Shown: positions 18,861-27,907, counted from the first letter of the stretch. The stretch: 64,000 nucleotides of DNA from Streptomyces sp. APSN-46.1 (GCF_022815725.1 NZ_JALGRF010000008.1:124001-188000), one strand, 5' to 3'. Notes: generated from the letters alone by a model not told the origin. Numbers and translations: made by a program.

Positions 18861-19695
18861 CCGCGGCCGGCCGAGACGCGAGCGGGAGCCCGAGCCGGAG
18901 CCCGAACCCCTCGTGGTGGAGGGCGGCCGGGCCGAGCGGCGCCGGCTGGCGCGCCGGGTCCGCAGGCGCCGGCGTACCCGCCGGGCGGGCGAGCTCCCGC
19001 TGCTGGTCGTCGTCGCGCTGTGCATAGCACTCGTCCTCAAGACCTTCCTGGTGCAGGCCTTCTTCATCCCGTCCGGCTCGATGGAGCAGACGATCCGGAT
19101 CGGCGACCGGGTCCTCGTGGACAAGCTGACCCCGTGGTTCGGTTCCAAGGTGGAGCGGGGCGACGTCGTCGTGTTCCAGGACCCCGGCGGCTGGCTCAAG
19201 GGCGAGGCCGCCCGCCAGGCCCCCGACCCGATCGGCGTCAAGCAGGTCAAGCAGACCCTGACCTTCATCGGCCTGCTGCCCTCCGCCGACGAGCAGGACC
19301 TGATCAAGCGGGTCATCGGAGTCGGCGGGGACACCGTCAAGTGCTGCGACGGCAGGGGCCGGGTCACCGTCAACGGGGCGGCGCTCGATGAGCCGTACGT
19401 GAACCCCGGCAACTCCCCGTCGGACATCCGCTTCGAGGTGAAGGTGCCGGAGGGGCGGCTGTTCGTCATGGGCGACCACCGCGCGAATTCGGCCGATTCC
19501 CGCTGGCACCTCGACGAGGCCTTCGAGGGCACCATCGACGAGCAGGGGGTGGTCGGGGAGGCCGTGGTGATCGCCTGGCCGTTCGGACACTGGCGCCGAC
19601 TGGAGACGCCGGCCACCTTCCGCATGGTCCCCGATCAGGCACGGAGCGGGCGGCGCGGGCCCGGCAGGCGCCGTAGGGGCGCACCGTTCGCATAG
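18853..19695 (+). CDS. lepB: Type I signal peptidase 2 of 4
   Basis: 280 residues. A long basic, Pro/Glu/Arg-rich cytoplasmic N-tail, one membrane anchor (about 48-66), Ser76 in PSGSMEQTI and Lys152 in DLIKRVIGVGGD, box E GDHRANSADSR. The C-terminus is basic. ATG at 18853 overlaps the end of the preceding gene by 8 nt, pointing to translational coupling; an in-frame start at 18817 is possible but less likely. Confidence 0.92.
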   Translation: MGSRGRPRREREPEPEPEPLVVEGGRAERRRLARRVRRRRRTRRAGELPLLVVVALCIALVLKTFLVQAFFIPSGSMEQTIRIGDRVLVDKLTPWFGSKVERGDVVVFQDPGGWLKGEAARQAPDPIGVKQVKQTLTFIGLLPSADEQDLIKRVIGVGGDTVKCCDGRGRVTVNGAALDEPYVNPGNSPSDIRFEVKVPEGRLFVMGDHRANSADSRWHLDEAFEGTIDEQGVVGEAVVIAWPFGHWRRLETPATFRMVPDQARSGRRGPGRRRRGAPFA

Positions 19696-19754
19696 TGTGT
19701 CCTGGGTCTCCCGAGCCTTAGGGAACTCCCGCTCGTTAGGGGAGGGGAGGGCCC

Positions 19755-20714
19755 GTGTCCGGTTCGGCGCGGGCGGCGATCTCTACAAGAGGAGTGGATG
19801 TGGGGGATGTGGCGGTAGGCGCACGGTCCGGACGCGACGAGGGCGAGGAGCGGCCGGACGATGACGCCGTGAAGCGCGAGGCCGAGGAGGAGGACGGCGG
19901 TTCCAAGGCGCACCCGCACCGCTCCTTCTGGAAGGAGCTCCCGCTCCTCATCGGTATCGCCCTGCTGCTGGCCCTGCTGATCAAGACCTTCCTGGTCCAG
20001 GCGTTCTCGATCCCCTCCGACTCGATGCAGAACACCCTGCAGCGCGGGGACCGCGTCCTGGTGGACAAGCTGACCCCGTGGTTCGGCTCCGAGCCCGAGC
20101 GCGGCGAGGTCGTCGTCTTCCACGACCCGGCGGACTGGCTGTCCGGAGAGCCCACCCCGGAGCCGAACCTCGCCCAGCAGATCCTCAGCAAGATCGGCCT
20201 GATGCCGGACGCCGCCGAGAAGGACCTGATCAAGCGGACCATCGCCATCGGCGGGGACACGGTCGAGTGCAAGAAGGGGGGACCGGTCGTCGTCAACGGC
20301 AAGGAGCTGGACGAGCCGTACATCTTCCCCGGCAACACCCCTTGCGACGACGCCCCGTTCGGGCCGATCACCGTGCCCAAGGGCAAGATCTGGGTCATGG
20401 GCGACCACCGCCAGAACTCCCAGGACTCCCGCTACCACATGCAGGACTCCACCCAGGGCTTCGTTCCCGTCGACAAGGTCGTCGGTCGCGCCGTCGTCGT
20501 CGCGTGGCCGGTCACCCGCTGGTCCACCCTGCCGATCCCGGACACCTTCGACCAGCCCGGCATCGGCAACCAGGCCGCCGCGTCCGCGCTGGGCCTCGGG
20601 GCGTCGGGACTGGCCCCCGTCGGGCTCGGCCCGGCCGCGCTGGGGCTCACCGGTGCCGTGCCGCTCGTCATGTGGCGCCGGCGGAAGCTGACCGGGGGCC
20701 GTACCGCCGGGTAG
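19755..20714 (+). CDS. lepB: Type I signal peptidase 3 of 4
   Basis: 319 residues. Acidic N-tail, membrane anchor about 62-80, Ser90 in IPSDSMQNTL, Lys160 in DLIKRTIAIGGD, box E GDHRQNSQDSR, and a second C-terminal membrane segment (about 275-305), as known for SipY-type enzymes. GTG at 19755 follows a GGGGAGGGGAGGG ribosome-site region. A closer ATG at 19800 (inside the N-tail) cannot be excluded. Confidence 0.92.
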   Translation: MSGSARAAISTRGVDVGDVAVGARSGRDEGEERPDDDAVKREAEEEDGGSKAHPHRSFWKELPLLIGIALLLALLIKTFLVQAFSIPSDSMQNTLQRGDRVLVDKLTPWFGSEPERGEVVVFHDPADWLSGEPTPEPNLAQQILSKIGLMPDAAEKDLIKRTIAIGGDTVECKKGGPVVVNGKELDEPYIFPGNTPCDDAPFGPITVPKGKIWVMGDHRQNSQDSRYHMQDSTQGFVPVDKVVGRAVVVAWPVTRWSTLPIPDTFDQPGIGNQAAASALGLGASGLAPVGLGPAALGLTGAVPLVMWRRRKLTGGRTAG

Positions 20715-20757
20715 GGTGCCGCCCAGGTCGACGATCTCCGGGCATGGGGGCGCTGCA

Positions 20758-21576
20758 ATGGGCGGAACACAGGCGATACGCGCTGAAAAGGATGGCCGCG
20801 GCGGCCTCGGCAACATGTTGTCGGGGCTGGCCGTGGCCATCGGCTTTGTGCTCTTCCTGGGCGGTTTCGTCTGGGGGGCGGTCGCGTACCAGCCCTACAC
20901 GGTGCCGACCGACTCGATGATGCCGACGGTGAAGCCCGGGGACCGGGTGCTGGCGCAGCGCATCGACGGCGGTGAGGTGCGCCGCGGGGACGTGGTCATC
21001 TTTACTGATTCCGTGTGGAGTGACTCGCCCATGGTCAAGCGGGTCGTCGGCGTCGGCGGCGACACCGTCAGATGCTGCGGCCAGGGCGGCCGGCTCACCG
21101 TGAACGGCAAGGAGCTCGACGAGCCGTACATCGAGCGCCCCACGGCGGGTTCGGGTACGGGTGCGGGTTCGGGGTCGGGTACGTCGGGTGTCGGTACGGC
21201 GGATGGCTCGCTCGGCGTGGCATCCGACACCCCCTTCGAAGTGACGGTGCCGGAGGGCAAGCTCTTCCTGCTGGGTGACCGGCGGTCGGCCTCGCTGGAC
21301 TCCCGGGCGCACCTCCAGGAGGCCGGGCAGGGGACCGTGGCCCGGGCCGCGGTCAGTGCCCGCGTCGACGCCGTGGCGTGGCCCTCGGTGGCGATGGTGG
21401 ACCGGCCGCAGACCTACGCGGCGCTGCCCGGCGGCATCTCGCGGCCCGGGCCGCTGAGGCTCCAGGCGGCCGCGGTGGTGGCCGGAGCCGCGTTGGTGGT
21501 GCTGGGTGCCGCGTACGGGCCGCTCGTACGGATTCTCGGGCGCGGTCGCAGGCGGGAGCAGGCGGGTGTCCGCTGA
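20758..21576 (+). CDS. lepB: Type I signal peptidase 4 of 4, with Gly/Ser insertion
   Basis: 272 residues. Membrane anchor about 20-43, Ser53 in PTDSMMPTV, Lys94 in PMVKRVVGVGGD, box E GDRRSASLDSR, and a C-terminal membrane segment (about 235-260). Between DEPYIERP and TPFEVTVPEG the protein carries a Gly/Ser/Thr/Ala-rich insertion of about 25 residues, encoded by GGGTTCGGG-like repeats; the other three lack it here. ATG at 20758 is the first plausible start. The stop lies inside the next gene's start region (11-nt overlap). Confidence 0.92.
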   Translation: MGGTQAIRAEKDGRGGLGNMLSGLAVAIGFVLFLGGFVWGAVAYQPYTVPTDSMMPTVKPGDRVLAQRIDGGEVRRGDVVIFTDSVWSDSPMVKRVVGVGGDTVRCCGQGGRLTVNGKELDEPYIERPTAGSGTGAGSGSGTSGVGTADGSLGVASDTPFEVTVPEGKLFLLGDRRSASLDSRAHLQEAGQGTVARAAVSARVDAVAWPSVAMVDRPQTYAALPGGISRPGPLRLQAAAVVAGAALVVLGAAYGPLVRILGRGRRREQAGVR

Positions 21577-22078
21577 CCCGGCCGCGGCCGACGGCCTCCG
21601 AAAGGTGTCGCGGGTGATCCTGCTGGACCCCCAGGACCGCATCCTGCTGCTGCACGGCTTCGAGCCGCAGGACCCGGCGGACGACTGGTGGTTCACCCCG
21701 GGCGGCGGGCTGGAGGGGTCCGAGACCCGCGAGGAGGCCGCGCTGCGCGAGCTGGCCGAGGAGACCGGGATCACGGACGTGGAGCTGGGGCCGGTGCTGT
21801 GGCACCGGTACTGCTCCTTCCCCTTCGACGGGCGGCGCTGGGAACAGGACGAGTGGTACTTCCTCGCCCGGACGCGGACCGCCCGGGCCGAGACCGTGAT
21901 GGGCGGGCTCACCGAGCTGGAGCGGCGCAGCGTCATCGGGGCCAGGTGGTGGACCTCCGAGGAACTGTCCGCGGCCCGTGAGACGGTGTACCCGACCAGA
22001 CTGGCCGGGCTGCTCCGGACGCTGCTCGACGACGGTCCTCCGGATGTGCCGGTGGTCCTCGCCCCGGAAATCGTTTAG
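21566..22078 (+). CDS. NUDIX hydrolase
   Basis: 170-residue NUDIX protein with a complete box GGGLEGSETREEAALRELAE (Gx5Ex7REUxEExGU) near residues 50-73. Substrate not identifiable; the family hydrolyses nucleoside diphosphates linked to other moieties. GTG at 21566 overlaps lepB4 by 11 nt, so it is coupled to the peptidase operon, an order conserved in Streptomyces. Confidence 0.88.
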   Translation: MSADPAAADGLRKVSRVILLDPQDRILLLHGFEPQDPADDWWFTPGGGLEGSETREEAALRELAEETGITDVELGPVLWHRYCSFPFDGRRWEQDEWYFLARTRTARAETVMGGLTELERRSVIGARWWTSEELSAARETVYPTRLAGLLRTLLDDGPPDVPVVLAPEIV

Positions 22079-22133
22079 GGGCGCGGGAGCCTGGCGCACA
22101 ATAGGGGGACGCACGGCTGAAGGGGAACATGCC

Positions 22134-22442
22134 ATGAGTGCCGAGGACCTCGAGAAGTACGAGACCGAGATGGAGCTGAAGCTCTATCGCGAGTATCGCG
22201 ACGTCGTCGGGCTGTTCAAGTATGTGATCGAGACCGAACGCCGTTTCTACCTCACCAACGATTACGAGATGCAGGTGCACTCGGTCCAGGGCGAGGTGTT
22301 CTTCGAGGTCTCCATGGCCGACGCGTGGGTCTGGGACATGTACCGACCGGCCCGGTTCGTCAAGCAGGTGCGGGTGCTGACCTTCAAGGACGTGAACATC
22401 GAGGAGCTCAACAAGAGCGATCTCGAACTTCCCGGCACCTGA
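22134..22442 (+). CDS. DUF2469 family protein
   Basis: 102-residue protein (MSAEDLEKYETEMELKLYRE start) of the actinobacteria-wide DUF2469 family, found between rnhB/lepB and yraN. Function unknown. It is acidic with many aromatic residues and no membrane segment. ATG at 22134 has AAGGGGA upstream; a CACAAT -10-like element lies near 22097. Confidence 0.9.
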   Translation: MSAEDLEKYETEMELKLYREYRDVVGLFKYVIETERRFYLTNDYEMQVHSVQGEVFFEVSMADAWVWDMYRPARFVKQVRVLTFKDVNIEELNKSDLELPGT

Positions 22443-22515
22443 GCGGCCACCGCACCCGGCACTGAGCGGCCGCTGCCCCCGGGGGCGGCGGTCGTCCGTC
22501 GTGTGGGTGACGGAG

Positions 22516-22552
22516 TTATCCACAACGCCCCGGTTGTCCACCAAGATCCACA
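22516..22552 (+). promoter_or_regulatory. Cluster of DnaA-box-like sequences
   Basis: TTATCCACA at 22516-22524 (perfect DnaA consensus), TTGTCCACC at 22534-22542 and AGATCCACA at 22544-22552, in the 155-bp gap before yraN. DnaA may bind here for titration or transcription control. Confidence 0.45.
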
Positions 22553-22597
22553 AGCGGGGTGGGGACGCGGGATCGTCGGTACCGGAGGTGGTGCCGG

Positions 22598-22969
22598 ATG
22601 AACGCGAAGGGCGTGGCACAGCAGGCATTGGGGCGGTACGGCGAAGAGCTGGCGGTACGGACGCTGGCCGAGGCCGGGATCACCGTGATCGCGCGGAACT
22701 GGCGGTGCCGGAGCGGGGAGATCGACATCGTCGCGCGGGACGGGGACGCCCTCGTCGTGTGCGAGGTGAAGACCCGGCGGGCGGGGGAGTTCGAGCACCC
22801 CATGGCCGCGGTCCGGCCGGGCAAGGCCGCGCGATTGCGCCGGCTCGCCGAGCGCTGGCTCGCGGACCACGGGGGGCCACCCCCGGGCGGTGTGCGCATC
22901 GACCTCGTCGGAGTCCTGCTGCCGCGGCGCGGTGCGCCCGTGGTGGAACACGTCAGGGGGGTTGCCTGA
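22598..22969 (+). CDS. yraN: YraN family endonuclease-like protein (UPF0102)
   Basis: 123-residue protein of the restriction-endonuclease-like fold: RYGEELAVRTL, GEIDIVARDG and CEVKTRR supply the E...D...ExK pattern. The family's biological role is unsettled; its constant place next to yifB and dprA hints at DNA processing. ATG at 22598 has GGAGG about 9 nt upstream. The stop overlaps the yifB start (TGATG). Confidence 0.92.
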   Translation: MNAKGVAQQALGRYGEELAVRTLAEAGITVIARNWRCRSGEIDIVARDGDALVVCEVKTRRAGEFEHPMAAVRPGKAARLRRLAERWLADHGGPPPGGVRIDLVGVLLPRRGAPVVEHVRGVA

Positions 22970-24602
22970 TGGGGTTCGCGCGGGCCTGCTCGGTGGCCCT
23001 CGTGGGCGTCGAGGGCGTGGTGGTCGAGGTCCAGGCCGACCTGGAGCCCGGGGTCGCGGCCTTCACGCTGGTGGGGCTGCCCGACAAGACCCTCGTCGAG
23101 AGCCGGGACCGGGTGCGGGCGGCCGTCGTGAACTCCGGCGCCGCGTGGCCGCAGAAGAAGCTCACGGTCGGGCTCAGCCCGGCCTCCGTACCGAAATCCG
23201 GCGCCGGCTTCGATATGGCCGTGGCGGCCGCGGTGCTGGGGGCCGCCGAGGTGGTCGATCCCGCCGCCATCGCCGACCTCGTGCTCATCGGAGAGCTCGG
23301 GCTGGACGGCCGGGTGCGCCCCGTCCGGGGCATCCTGCCGGCGGTCCTCGCGGCGGCCGAGGCGGGATACCGGCAGGTCGTGGTCCCGCAGCAGTGCGCG
23401 GCCGAGGCCACGCTCGTCCCGGACGTCTCGGTGCTCGGGGTGCGCAGCCTGCGGCAGCTGATCGCGGTGCTGACGGACGGGGTGGTGCCCGAGGAGGATC
23501 CGCCGGATCCGCCGGGGCGGCCGGATCCCATGCTGGCCGGCCTGGTCGTGCCCGGCGCCGGCCTCGGCACGGGGCTCGCCCGCGGTTCGGCGGGCGGGGC
23601 AGACTCCCCGGACCACCCCGACCTCTCCGACGTCGCCGGGCAGTACGGTGCCCGCCGGGCCCTGGAGGTGGCCGCCTCCGGGGGACACCACCTCTTCCTC
23701 AGCGGGCCTCCGGGCGCGGGCAAGACGATGCTGGCCGAGCGGCTGCCGTGGATCCTGCCGCCGCTCACCCGACAGGACTCCCTGGAGGTGACGGCCGTCC
23801 ACTCGGTCGCGGGAATCCTTCCGCCCGGGGAACCACTGGTCGGCCGGCCCCCGTACTGCGCCCCGCACCATTCGGCGACGATGCAGTCACTGGTCGGGGG
23901 CGGGGCCGGCGTGCCCAGGCCCGGGGCGGTCTCGCTGGCCCACCGGGGCGTGCTCTTTCTGGACGAGGCCGCCGAGTTCAGCACCAAGGCCCTGGACGCC
24001 CTGCGGCAGCCCCTGGAATCGGGACACGTGGTCATCGCCCGGGCCGCCGGGGTGGTACGGCTGCCGGCCAGGTTCCTGATGCTGCTCGCGGCCAATCCCT
24101 GCCCGTGCGGCAGGCACAGCCTGCAAGGGGCCGGCTGCGACTGTCCGGCCTCCGTCGTCCGGCGCTACCAGGCCCGGCTGTCCGGGCCGCTGCTGGACCG
24201 GGTGGATCTGCGGGTGGAGGTCGAGCCGGTCACCCGGTCCGATCTGCTGGGGCGCGGCGGCCGCGGGGAGAGCACGGCGGTGGTGGCGGACCGGGTCCGG
24301 GAGGCCAGGGACCGGGCCGGGGCGCGGCTCGCGGACACCCCGTGGCGACTCAACGCCGAGGTGCCCGGACACGAGCTGAGGACCCGCTGGCCGGCGGAAC
24401 CGGGAGCCCTGGCCCAGGCCGAGCGGGACCTTGAGCGCGGGCTGCTCACCGCGGGGGGCTGGACCGGGTGCTGCGGGTCGCCTGGACCGTCGCCGACCTC
24501 CGGGGGCGGGACCGGCCCGGAGCGGCGGATGTGGCCGTCGCCCTGGAGCTGCGCACCGGAATCGCCCGCGGGGCGACGCTGGCCGCGGGGGCCGGGCCAT
24601 GA
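22969..24602 (+). CDS. yifB: Mg-chelatase-like AAA+ ATPase YifB/ComM, apparent frameshift near 24453-24458
   Basis: AAA+ helicase-like protein of the YifB/ComM family, linked to branch migration during transformation-type recombination. N-terminal LON-like domain, Walker A GPPGAGKT, Walker B HRGVLFLDEAAEF, zinc-like CPCGRHS...CDCP. The initial frame runs on to a stop at 24690 with a nonsense tail, but from 24456 the next frame encodes the expected C-terminus (GLDRVLRVAWTVADLRGRDR) and stops at 24602, overlapping dprA's ATG by 4 nt. The break is at a run of six G (24453-24458): one base seems missing, or -1 slippage at G GGG GGC occurs. A sequencing error is the simplest reading. Confidence 0.85.
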
Positions 24603-26200
24603 GCGCCGCCGGACCGGGTCACGGACCGGAGCGCGAGCGGGAGTGCGTACCCACCCCCGGGTGCGATCCGGGTTCGGCCCCGGACGGTGAGCCGCCGAGC
24701 TGGGCCTCGGAGTCGCGGCCTGAGCGGGAGAAGGGGCCCGGCTGCGGGTCGGAGTCGGCCTCGGACGGTCAGCCGGGGCCGAGCTGGGGCTCGGAGTCCG
24801 GGTCGGGGCCGGGGTCGGCGCGGGAGAAGGGGCCGGGCTGCGGGTTGGGGTCGGCGCGGGAGAAGGGGCCGGGCTGCGGGTTGGGGTCTGGGTCGGAGCG
24901 GGGGAAGGGGCCGGGCTGTGGGTCGGGGTCGGCCTCGGACGGTGAGCCGGGGCCGGGCTGGGGCGGAGAGTCCGGGTCGGGGTCGGCGCGGGGGAAGGGG
25001 CCGGGCTGTGGGTCGGGGTCGGTGTGGGAGGAGGGGGCGGGGGTGGAGGTGTTGGCGCGGGTTGCGTTGACGCGGGTGCTTGAGCCCGGGGAGGAGCACG
25101 GCGGCCGCTGGCTCCGGGCGTTCGGCGCCGTCGGGCTGATACGGCTGCTCTCGGGCCCCGCCCCGGAAACGGGCACGCTGGCCGGGGTGGGGCCGGACCG
25201 GCTCGCCGGATACCGCAGACGGGCCGCGCTCGCCGACCCACGGCGGGACCTCGCGGCAGCCGCCGAGTCGGGCGCACGGTTCGTCTGCCCGGGGTCGGCG
25301 GAGTGGCCGACCCAGCTGGACGACCTGGGTGACGAACGGCCCATCGGCCTGTGGCTCCGGGGCCGGCCCAGCCTGCGGACCTGGGCGCTGCGCTCCGTCG
25401 CCGTGGTCGGCGCGCGGGCCTGTACCCCGTACGGGGCGCACATGGCCCAGACCCTGGCCGCCGGGCTCGCCGAGCGCGGCTGGGTGGTGGTCTCCGGCGC
25501 GGCGTACGGGATCGACGGCGCCGCGCACAGGGGAGCACTCGCCTCGGGCGGGGCCACGGCCGCGGTGCTGGCCTGCGGAGTCGATGTGGCCTACCCGCGC
25601 GGGCACGCCGGTCTGCTCGGCCGGATCGCCGGCCAGGGGCTGGTCCTCGGGGAGTTGCCGCCCGGCAGTCACCCCACGCCCAGCCGGTTCGTACTGCGCA
25701 ACCGGGTCATCGCCGCCCTCACCCGGGGGACGGTGGTGGTGGAGGCGGCCCACCGCAGCGGCTCCCTCGTCACCGCCCGGCGGGCCCAGCGGCTCGGGCG
25801 GCTCACGATGGGCATCCCCGGCCCCGCCACCAGCGGGCTCTCGGCCGGGGTGCACGCACTGCTCCGGGGCGAGGCGGCGCTCGTCACGGACGCCGCGGAG
25901 GTGATCGAACTGGTCGGGGCCATGGGCGAGCTGGCTCCCGAGCGGCGCGGTCCGGTACTCGCGCGCGACCTGCTCGACCCGGCCGCCGCCCGGGTACTCG
26001 AAGCCCTCCCCGCCGGCCGCCTCGCGAACGTGGCGGAGGTCGCCCTCGCCGCGGCCACCGACACTGATGAAGTCATCGGCAGACTGTACGAACTTCACTC
26101 TCTGGGGTTCGTCGAACGGCAGGGCGACGGCTGGCAGTTGACCAGGCAGACACCTGAGGGAGGCATACAAACGGGCACCCCCCGGCGAGGCGGTCGTTGA
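24599..26200 (+). CDS. dprA: DNA-processing protein DprA with repetitive N-terminal extension
   Basis: DprA/Smf loads RecA on incoming single-stranded DNA. The core (from about residue 145) has the Rossmann motifs GARACTPYG, SGAAYGIDGAAH, GVDVAYPRGHAGLL, RNRVIAAL and SGSLVTARRA, and a C-terminal winged helix. The first 140 residues are a Gly/Ser/Glu/Cys-rich repeat tract (five copies of KGPGCG). ATG at 24599 overlaps the corrected yifB stop (ATGA); an alternative start, GTG at 25022, would remove the repeats and give a normal-length protein (392 residues). Streptomyces are not known to be naturally competent, so the role is unclear. Confidence 0.85.
   Translation: MSAAGPGHGPERERECVPTPGCDPGSAPDGEPPSWASESRPEREKGPGCGSESASDGQPGPSWGSESGSGPGSAREKGPGCGLGSAREKGPGCGLGSGSERGKGPGCGSGSASDGEPGPGWGGESGSGSARGKGPGCGSGSVWEEGAGVEVLARVALTRVLEPGEEHGGRWLRAFGAVGLIRLLSGPAPETGTLAGVGPDRLAGYRRRAALADPRRDLAAAAESGARFVCPGSAEWPTQLDDLGDERPIGLWLRGRPSLRTWALRSVAVVGARACTPYGAHMAQTLAAGLAERGWVVVSGAAYGIDGAAHRGALASGGATAAVLACGVDVAYPRGHAGLLGRIAGQGLVLGELPPGSHPTPSRFVLRNRVIAALTRGTVVVEAAHRSGSLVTARRAQRLGRLTMGIPGPATSGLSAGVHALLRGEAALVTDAAEVIELVGAMGELAPERRGPVLARDLLDPAAARVLEALPAGRLANVAEVALAAATDTDEVIGRLYELHSLGFVERQGDGWQLTRQTPEGGIQTGTPRRGGR
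24728..25021 (+). repeat. Imperfect coding repeats in 5' part of dprA
   Basis: Five copies of a unit encoding (E/G)KGPGCG begin at 24728, 24824, 24860, 24902 and 24992, separated by Gly/Ser/Glu linkers of unequal length. The copies at 24824 and 24860 are 36 bp apart and nearly identical over the whole unit; those at 24902 and 24992 share the GGGAAGGGGCCGGGCTGTGG form. GC is extreme. Replication slippage or unequal exchange is the likely origin. Confidence 0.85.
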
Positions 26201-26409
26201 CCTGGGGCGTTCCGGTGAAAGAGTGAAGCCGATGAGAGACGCGGTCTTCCCGGTGGCAGTCGCCGGGACCGAGCGCCAGGCGCCGGTCCCGGGCCGCCCG
26301 CGCGACTCGGGCCGCCCCTGCACCCCCGCGCGATCCCGTACTCTTCGCGCACCGCGACTCTTCCGTCACGCTACGCTCCCAAGGAATCCCGCTCCGGCAA
26401 AGGCGAAGC

Positions 26410-27246
26410 ATGCCCCAGCACACTTCAGGGTCTGACCGCGCTGCGGTGCCGCCCGCTGCCCGCGGCAGCGAGCGGTCCACCGCGCCCTCGTCCCTGGAGG
26501 CACTCTGGCGCTCGTACAAGGAGTCGGGTGACGAGCGGCTGAGACAGCAGCTGATCCTGCACTACTCGCCCCTCGTGAAGTACGTGGCGGGCCGGGTCAG
26601 CGTGGGTCTGCCGGCCAATGTGGAACAGGCCGACTTCGTCTCCTCCGGCGTCTTCGGGCTGATCGACGCCATCGAGAAGTTCGACATCGACCGGTCCATC
26701 AAGTTCGAGACGTACGCGATCACCCGGATCCGGGGCGCGATGATCGACGAACTGCGGGCGCTGGACTGGATCCCGCGCTCCGTCCGGCAGAAGGCGCGGG
26801 CCGTGGAGCGGGCCTACGCGACGCTGGAGGCCCAGCTGCGGCGCACGCCGTCGGAGTGCGAGGTCGCCGAGGAGATGGGGATCGGGGTCGAGGAACTCCA
26901 CACCGTCTTCAGCCAGTTGTCCCTGGCCAACGTGGTCGCCCTGGACGAGCTGCTGCACGCCGGCGGGGAGGGCGGCGACCGCCTGTCGCTGATGGACACC
27001 CTGGAGGACACCGCCGCCGACAACCCGGTGGAGGTGGCCGAGGACCGCGAACTGCGGCGGCTGCTGGCGCGGGCGATCAACACCCTGCCCGAGCGGGAGA
27101 AGACGGTGGTGACCCTCTACTACTACGAGGGCCTCACCCTCGCCGAGATCGGCAACGTGCTGGGCGTCACCGAGAGCCGGGTCAGCCAGATCCACACCAA
27201 GTCCGTGCTGCAACTCAGGGCGAAGCTGGCGGATGTCGGGCGATGA
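26410..27246 (+). CDS. whiG: Sporulation RNA polymerase sigma factor WhiG
   Basis: 278-residue FliA-family sigma factor that starts late sporulation of aerial hyphae, controlling whiH and whiI; its activity is held by the anti-sigma factor RsiG with c-di-GMP (literature). Region 2 includes HYSPLVKYVAGRV and FDIDRSIKFETYAITRIRGA; region 4 has LTLAEIGNVLGVTESRVSQI. ATG at 26410 with GGCGAAGC upstream as a weak site. The 209 bp between dprA and whiG carry TTGACC at 26197 as a possible -35 but no clear -10. Confidence 0.96.
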   Translation: MPQHTSGSDRAAVPPAARGSERSTAPSSLEALWRSYKESGDERLRQQLILHYSPLVKYVAGRVSVGLPANVEQADFVSSGVFGLIDAIEKFDIDRSIKFETYAITRIRGAMIDELRALDWIPRSVRQKARAVERAYATLEAQLRRTPSECEVAEEMGIGVEELHTVFSQLSLANVVALDELLHAGGEGGDRLSLMDTLEDTAADNPVEVAEDRELRRLLARAINTLPEREKTVVTLYYYEGLTLAEIGNVLGVTESRVSQIHTKSVLQLRAKLADVGR

Positions 27247-27283
27247 CGGCCGTCGGCCTTGCGCACCTCCGTAAAGTGGACGT

Positions 27284-27865
27284 GTGCCCAGGATTCGAGC
27301 GGCCTCCGTGGCCGAGCACCGGTCGATGCAGCGCGGCGCCCTGTTGGACGCCGCGCGTTCCCTGCTGTCCGAAGGCGGTACGGAGGCGCTGACCTTCCCC
27401 GCCCTCGCGGAGCGGACCGGTCTCGCCCGGTCCTCCGTGTACGAGTACTTCCGCTCTCGCGCGGCCGTGGTCGAAGAGCTGTGCGCGGTGGACTTCCCCG
27501 TCTGGGCTGCCGAGATCGAGGCGGCGATGGAGGCGGCGGACACGCCGGAGGCGAAGATCGAGGCCTACGTGCGGAGCCAGCTCGGGCTGGTCGGGGACCG
27601 GCGGCACCGGGCCGTGGTGGCGATCTCGGCGAGTGAGCTGGACGCCGGGGCGCGGGAGAAGATCCGCGCGGCGCACGGCGGGCTGATCGCGATGACGGTC
27701 GAGGCGTTGGGCGCGTTGGGCCAGGCCGAGCCGCGTCTCGCGGCGATGCTGCTGCAAGGGATCGTGGACGCTGCCGTCCGGCGCATCGAGCTCGGCGCGG
27801 CCGAGGACCCCGACGTCGTGACGGAGACCGCCGTCGCCATGGCCCTGCGGGGCGTACGGGGCTGA
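27284..27865 (+). CDS. TetR-family transcriptional regulator
   Basis: 193-residue regulator. N-terminal helix-turn-helix LTFPALAERTGLARSSVYEYF (about 37-57) is typical TetR; the C-terminal ligand domain is not assignable. GTG at 27284 has no ribosome site; TAAAGT at 27272-27277 lies 6 nt upstream and could be a -10 for a leaderless transcript. It follows whiG by 37 bp and is convergent with the M23 peptidase gene. Ligand and targets unknown. Confidence 0.85.
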   Translation: MPRIRAASVAEHRSMQRGALLDAARSLLSEGGTEALTFPALAERTGLARSSVYEYFRSRAAVVEELCAVDFPVWAAEIEAAMEAADTPEAKIEAYVRSQLGLVGDRRHRAVVAISASELDAGAREKIRAAHGGLIAMTVEALGALGQAEPRLAAMLLQGIVDAAVRRIELGAAEDPDVVTETAVAMALRGVRG

Positions 27866-27907
27866 CCCGGCGGCAGCCTCGCGGGCGGTCCGCTCAGGCC
27901 GCGCACG

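Noticed and set aside
18081..21576. Four lepB genes as a recent duplication array
   Set aside because: They are highly diverged from each other and the set of four is conserved across Streptomyces.
24728..25021. CRISPR-like repeats
   Set aside because: Units are GC-rich, unevenly spaced, in frame and encode a Gly/Ser/Cys tract; no cas genes.
26201..26409. BldD box upstream of whiG
   Set aside because: GGTGA (26214) and AGTGA (26222) are in direct, not inverted, orientation, so the match to the BldD element is poor.
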